A stretch of 64,000 nt of DNA from Pempheris klunzingeri. Its lineage: Eukaryota > Chordata > Actinopteri > Acropomatiformes > Pempheridae. Shown one piece after another: positions 58,901 through 64,000 of the stretch (within the stretch, counting starts at the first letter, position 1; the number at the start of each line of letters is the position of its first letter). The DNA is taken from NCBI RefSeq assembly GCF_042242105.1, contig NC_092035.1, forward strand, positions 8,087,477 through 8,151,476, in the 5' to 3' direction. Under the pieces are notes generated by a model. That model had not been told where the DNA came from, did not search any database, and worked only from the letters and a program-made list of their open reading frames with translations. Both the position numbers and the translations under genes were made by a program.

Positions 58901-61900
58901 CCATAGTACATGTCTAAACCCCCTTAAAAAAAGCTACATCGTAGAGTTAGAAAGGACAGTGTGTGTAAGTGTGGAGTTGGAGAAACTGGACGAAATAGTT
59001 GCTCACTGGTTTTGGTCATCTGAAAACCTGAACATCTCTCTAGATGTCTAATTACGTTAAAATGAAGCCTTGGACCAAAGAATCAGACAAACAAATCAGC
59101 GTGTTTGTGCATCTGTGTCTGTATCTGCCTGCCTTTTTATAGGGGGAAAGGGGACTTCCTGGGCCACCTGGAATCCAAGGGGAAACAGGGATTGGCCTGC
59201 CAGGACCTAAGGTGAAGTCTGCCAGCTTATTGTTTTGGAAAATGAAGTCATGAGAACATAATAATGCACCTGCGTCTCACCCTGTTTGTACACTCGTCTC
59301 TCTGTCTTACTCCACAGGGTGATGTTGGTCTCCAGGGGCATACAGGGCCTCCCGGGCCTCTGGGACATGGCGAGCCTGGACCACTAGTGAGTAAGAAACA
59401 GCACACCCACCAAGGCTACAGGTGGTGGTAGTGCAGCCTTAATTGACCCTTGGCTCAGCCGCAGCCCTCAGTCACTGATGCTACTGTACACCTTTCCAGC
59501 TTTCCCTTTTGGAGTGCTTGCTAAGCTGTGATCAAACTATCTCTGTTTGGTGAAGAGGTTTAGAGAGCAGTCAGTTATTAAAGAGGTCATTTTTCATGTT
59601 CCACCAGTGGTCATTTACATTGTTTTATCTTTCTCAGGGGCCTCAAGGACCACAGGGAGTCCAAGGAGAGAGAGGACCAATAGGAGAAGGCCTCCCTGGA
59701 CCAAAGGTGAGTCAGTGTCTTCTACATCTCAGGCTCTTGGGGCTTGTTATTTCCTTGGAGGCTCATCCACTCAAACCAGTTAAAAGCTTTGAACTCTCTC
59801 AACCCCATTTAATGCATTCATCTTCAATTCGCCTTCCTACCCACTGACGTCTGAGCCACGTCTGAGCTCCAGATTCCAGGGCGTAATGACAGGACATTGA
59901 CAGGGCACATGGTTACAAGAGATGATAACACAACACAGAAATACCATAAAATCCCATAGAGCAGTGCAGCATAGCTCTCATTACCTCATTGCATGATCTG
60001 GTGCATTGATCATTCCCACTAAAGGACCTGAGAACATGCCGATGCAGGGTGATGTAGAGATAGTGCAGGAAAATAGCCAGGACACCTCGAGACATGACAG
60101 GATGAGTGAGTCAGTGCGAGAGGAAAGAATGAGTCTGCTCTGTCTCTTCTCACGGTGCACACACACACAGCGCACATGTGTATAATCTAAAGATTAGACA
60201 TGTTGCTTTCCACCTCTTATTCCATTTACTTTTCCTTTGTTACATCTTTCATCACCTTCTTTTTTTTAATCTTGTGTTCTTGTACAGATTTAATTTGTTG
60301 TAAGTGAGGCGTATGAGGTAACTTTTTTGTCTTTACTATGCAATCAAAAATAGATTTGAGAGCAAAACTATTGACACTGCAATCAAAAAGATAATTTATT
60401 TCAAGTAAAATAAATTTGTGAATCCAAAGGTTTTCACTCCAAAAGTGACGGCTTGACCGTGCCAAGCTGTCACGCTGTTCGACTGGCCAATAGAGACGTG
60501 ACTTACATCTTTCGTTGTAGGCTGGAAAAAAATACAAAACTTTTGGATTTATTTTTAGACAAAACTTGTTGCAATGTTTTATTTGAATAGTTCACATTAA
60601 AGTAGGACTACAATGTGGTTGATGTCATGTACAATAATAACAACACAATCTAATATATGGCCTAGTACCCAGGGCAGATGGTCAATGTAATCTGTCCGTG
60701 TTACAGTGACAGACCTGATGGCTATGAAATGTAGTGTTTTGTGAACATTTAATCTTTGACACACACCGTGGATGTCAGTGTTAATTTTCCTTCAAGTGTG
60801 TAAAATCGACATGTCGCGGATTTTATACACTTGGCAGAGTTTTAATTTTCAGAGTTAATTAACACCACTTACATATTTCTAAACATCTGCCACAAAGCCA
60901 TATCAGCTCCATAAGTGAACAAACGGCTCTCCAAATCAACACTTGTAATTGCAAAACGTATTACCAGTGGAAATTGTAGGTGTAAGATGGGACCAAACCC
61001 CTTCTGATGAATCCAGGTGATTAAATGAAGTGTGATTAAGTCAGAGAAATGTCTTTAGGTAATGACATATGTAATCACCTTTTGGCTATGTTACAGCATT
61101 AACATCGTGGCTTTACATGAGAAGGTGCAGTAACTATAATTCAGGTGAAAATCATACTTTCCTCTGAGGCGGCACCTGCTACTTTCTGAACAGGAGGAGG
61201 TGTCTCCCCCAAACTTTAGTGATTTGCCTCAGGGGGTTCTCATTTTTTTCCTCAACAGGAGATTTGACCGTGAACTCGCAGATGGCGTTCTTGTTCTGAA
61301 GCAACGTTCTTCACATGACGCGTCTTGACAAGCTCCAGATTTACAGCAGGAATATTACCCTTTTTTTCCACATCATTAGCACCTCTGCTCATGTGCCAGA
61401 ATGAGAGAGCATAGAGTTATGACAATAAATCCATACTTTTTGAAGCTGCCATGCAAATGCAGCGTTACTGTGCTTTATCAATGTACTTTAGTGTCTGTCA
61501 CTGTATTTCTGTTGTCCTTGGATGACCTTGTAGAGATAAGACTCCTCTGTAGAGTCATGCACAGACATTATGCTGCACTCCTCTCATTGTACTTGCTGTC
61601 AACTTGGATTACTGCACTAATCCCTCACTGTATCTGCTGCTTTTTCAGATTTTCATTTACTTCTACATGTAGATCGCCCCAGGCACATTTTAAGAAATGT
61701 AAAATAGTCAGAATGTCGTCCAATATGGTTTTCTTCATGAAATGGTCAGTAACCCGACCCTAATTGCTGAGACAGGGTTAAAAGCACCCAGTCTTTCTCC
61801 CTCTGCACAGAAACGATCAAAATGCAAATATGGAGAGGCCTCTGGCTTGGGGCTCCACCTAGGATCACTATTGGTCCAGTTTTACACAATGACCAGCTAA

Positions 61901-64000
61901 TACAGTACAAACCACACATTTAAAGTGAGACAATATAAATTTAGAGAGAAGAAATTACACATTCTTACTCTTGCAAATAGAAAGCAGAATTCATAAGAAA
62001 TCAAACACACTGTTTCTAATTCAGTGCACTCAGGGGTTTGTCTGGTCCGACCACTGGCTTATGGTGGCGAATGTTGCAGTGTAAAAATTCAGTCGGCATA
62101 GTTACATAGTCCTGCTTTTAAATGAAGGTAAACTGAATCTAACCATGTGTGCATTTCACAGTCTGATTTTGGAAGCATACTGCAGCTGTCATATAAAACT
62201 TTTACACTTCAAAACACCTCAGTCACCTCAGCAGGCTGAGAGACATCATGTAGCTGAGCTTTTCCTCCAGCTTCACCATCATGGTGAAAATGGTAAACCT
62301 TACGACCACTAAATATCAGCATACAGTATTAGCATTGCTATTGTTATCATGCTGACATTAGCATTTAGCTCAAATCACCACTGTGCCTAAATCCAGCCTC
62401 ACAGAGCCACTGACTGCAGATTCTTAGTCTTGTTTCTGTCACGTCCGCTGGTGGTCTAAAATATCTACATCGCAGTTCAGCAGTTGGCATGTACGGTATT
62501 TGGACATATGAAGCAGGCATACTGGGTTGACCTGCGTCATTTATCATCATCGTGTCACATATCTCTCACATAATTTGATAATTATGGGGGGCACAGAGAA
62601 GTCTTCCCCCATCTAGTGAGGAATGTTAAACAACCCTCTAAATACAAAGTCTATAGATATTTACCGTAGTCCATATTGCAAATGTCAAACATCCATCGGA
62701 GCCAGATTTGAAGCTTGTGGTGACTCACAGGGACTTTGAAGGGCATTGTGTTGGTTTCTGTGGTAACAATCTGCAGTAACAATTTACTTGCATTGGTGCC
62801 GAACCCATCTGACAGTAAAATGTCTCTGTCTGCATTCTGTCTCTGTAAACAGTGCAGTCCATCAACTTGAGCCCAAGCTTGACGTGTAGACATCAACATA
62901 AATAGGAATTCAAAAGGAATGTTTTTACCCAAACCTCAGTCAGAAAGCTCACATTTGGCTGCTATGGTCTTTTGTGGGGATTCATGTTGAAATCAGATTA
63001 TGTGAATGTGTCTGATTTGTCCTGACTGGGATAGGATGACATTTTCTGGCCGTCCCGTTATCTTCCATATGCTCTGTCATTTTCGTTCTTTCATAACTGT
63101 AACTGCTATTTCAAGAGGCAAAATGCAATAACTTCTGTGTCTGCGTTCACAGGGAGAGCGAGGCTTGGATGGGCCGCGGGGGCCCAGAGGACAGCCGGGC
63201 GCTGGAATCAAAGGAGACAAGGTAGAGTACAGAGGAGCTGTAAATAAGATGTCTGGCTGAAATGCCTTCACACTGGCAACAAGATAGAAACACAGTCCTG
63301 TTGCAAAGAAGGCCAAGAGGTGGCGGAGCCAGCAGTGAATGCATCCAGCGTGGTGTTATATAGGAGGTCTACAGGTGATGAATCAAGGTGAAAGCTTGGA
63401 TAGTGTAGGAGGACTGAGCTTCACAGTTTTGAGCTGATGAATGTGGGAAAGCTAGCTCTGCATGGGGACGGTCATGCAATTACATAAAGGTATTCTCTCT
63501 ACCTTTCAGGATGTGTTTGCAACCATCTGGCAATCTCTTAGCTCACAGACGTTGATAGGACATGACAGGGAGACTCTGAGTTGATTTAAAATGCATTTTA
63601 AAGTTACATAATTCATCTTATGTCACTGGAATATGACATTAACATTGGGAATGAATGAAACTACTTCCCCCAGAAAAAACGGATCTTATAAAGATTTTTC
63701 TGTGGGAGTTCTTGGCACAGACTGTGCTGACAGCTTTACTGTAGCCTTGTGGTGAAGTTCATCACAGATAATTGCGATGTTTTCATGTGGCAATGAAAAT
63801 ACTGTGCCCGCAGGCTTTTCTGTGCCATCATAACTTTATGATGTTAATGTTGCATAATGTTGTTGACAGTTGGGTGCTTTCCACATGCAATAAATCATCA
63901 AATGCACTTTGTGACACACTAGCATGCTGTTAACATTTACATGCTATTATCATCTTTAGCTTCTATTCTTATCTGAACCTGTAGGGAGATTTTGGCCCTC
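49981..64000 (+). CDS. Collagen type XXVIII-like alpha chain, 5' part (continues past window)
   Basis: Secreted matrix collagen with a von Willebrand A domain. Coding exons: 49,981-50,131, 51,778-52,352, 54,329-54,349, 54,440-54,502, 56,170-56,223, 56,334-56,378, 56,577-56,603, 57,043-57,087, 57,402-57,446, 57,806-57,859, 59,143-59,211, 59,318-59,386, 59,638-59,706, 63,153-63,221, and 63,985 onward. That is 452 codons before the last partial exon; all from the third on are phase 0. Signal peptide ~1-19, then an acidic and Lys-rich spacer (QDYEEDYEEE, TTKKKSK). VWA domain ~57-242 with MIDAS Asp66-x-Ser68-x-Ser70 and IGHGTYTTYAI. Junction CPLTKSKCACEKGERG (Cys 250, 257, 259). Gly-X-Y follows, with one Cys in GEC (exon 57,043). 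The VWA and CxCEKGE junction fit COL28. Human COL28A1 is on 7p while this gene sits by 12q13-type neighbours, so the non-mammalian paralogue col28a2 is more likely (inference). Second VWA/Kunitz domains would lie downstream. Confidence 0.85.
50980..51281. mobile_element. Short inverted-repeat element (MITE), second copy
   Basis: In collagen intron 1. It shares 'ctggtaccaggtact', 'ggccagggagtgacgtcactg', 'gagtcatgagcg', 'ctatgacgacccc' and 'gtgtaatggaaaagtgcc' with 17,935-18,407. The left terminal part is truncated, so no full TIR pair remains. Confidence 0.75.
51286..51400 (+). repeat. Decayed common repeat, copy in collagen intron 1
   Basis: 'gtggaaacagggagaaacagctagcctgtcc' and 'tccaagcacctttaaagctc' match, with divergence, the block at about 55,725-55,800 ('aaactagaaatggggaaaacagctagcctgg', 'ctaccaacaca'). 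Both seem to be remnants of one fish repeat family next to, or independent of, the MITE. Confidence 0.5.
52353..54328. other. Collagen intron 2, nothing further seen
   Basis: 2 kb without a Gly-X-Y or VWA-like exon or clear mobile element. Minus-strand open frames at 53,161-53,777 are chance frames. Confidence 0.5.
55705..55880 (+). repeat. Decayed common repeat, copy in collagen intron 4
   Basis: Relative of 51,286-51,400; shares the 'aaacagctagcctg' core. No gene content in the rest of this intron (54,503-56,169). Confidence 0.45.
58146..58165 (+). repeat. Poly-G run (20 G)
   Basis: Uninterrupted run of 20 G in the 1.3-kb intron between collagen exons at 57,859 and 59,143. Length is likely variable and prone to sequencing error. 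Confidence 0.9.
59707..63152. other. Large collagen intron, no exon seen
   Basis: A 3.4-kb intron. I looked for Gly-X-Y exons on the plus strand with AG/GT borders and found none. Short open frames (for example 61,401-61,763) have no support. An exon with degenerate repeats could be missed by eye. Confidence 0.45.

Noticed and set aside
59547..59847. Longer open frames overlapping collagen exon 59,638-59,706
   Set aside because: They run through intron sequence; only the 69-bp segment between AG and GT has Gly-X-Y in phase.

Overview
This is vertebrate nuclear DNA, almost certainly from a percomorph-type teleost fish. It has split genes with GT-AG introns and fish-type mobile DNA: L2/Rex1-like LINEs, Tc1/mariner elements, tRNA-derived SINEs, hAT fragments and short inverted-repeat elements. 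It has vertebrate single-copy genes. There is no bacterial-style operon, CRISPR array or stand-alone tRNA gene.

Region 1 (about 1-34,800) is a dense repeat island. Its core is a multi-copy unit holding exon-like blocks, present as a near-identical direct duplication (offset 9,843 bp), an inverted copy (about 14,740-17,650) and shorter inverted pieces near 20.3 kb, 28.7-29.4 kb and 34 kb. Inside the unit I recognise two exons of an IkB-zeta (nfkbiz)-like gene, three times, as decayed fragments. I also see a chain of small phase-0 exons ending at a poly(A) signal (15,672-16,457), which I cannot assign to a known gene. Nested in the island are LINE fragments, a complete 1,570-bp Tc1 element with TA duplications sitting inside a LINE, a tandem duplication (22,004-28,739), a hAT transposase remnant, and three copies of a ~0.6-kb block among SINE-like pieces (30.9-33.9 kb).

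Region 2 (34.8-43.3 kb) is ordinary gene territory. A four-exon short-chain dehydrogenase gene of the RDH16/HSD17B6 group (36,907-38,325, +, 319 aa) is followed by convergent atp5f1b, the mitochondrial ATP synthase beta subunit (39,867-43,169, -, ten coding exons, 517 aa). atp5f1b has NRF-1-like sites and a TATA-like box upstream. HSD17B6/RDH16 and ATP5F1B are also neighbours on human 12q13, so this looks like conserved synteny.

Region 3 (43.3-64 kb) is about 6 kb of intergenic DNA followed by the 5' part of a type XXVIII-like collagen gene (49,981 to beyond the window, +). It encodes a signal peptide, an acidic/lysine-rich spacer, a VWA domain with a DxSxS MIDAS, a Cys-rich junction and then Gly-X-Y exons of 27-69 bp. 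Four consecutive 69-bp exons carry the same G-X-G interruption at the same codon. The three clear genes are functionally unrelated neighbours. All exon boundaries were read by eye from splice sites and frame.
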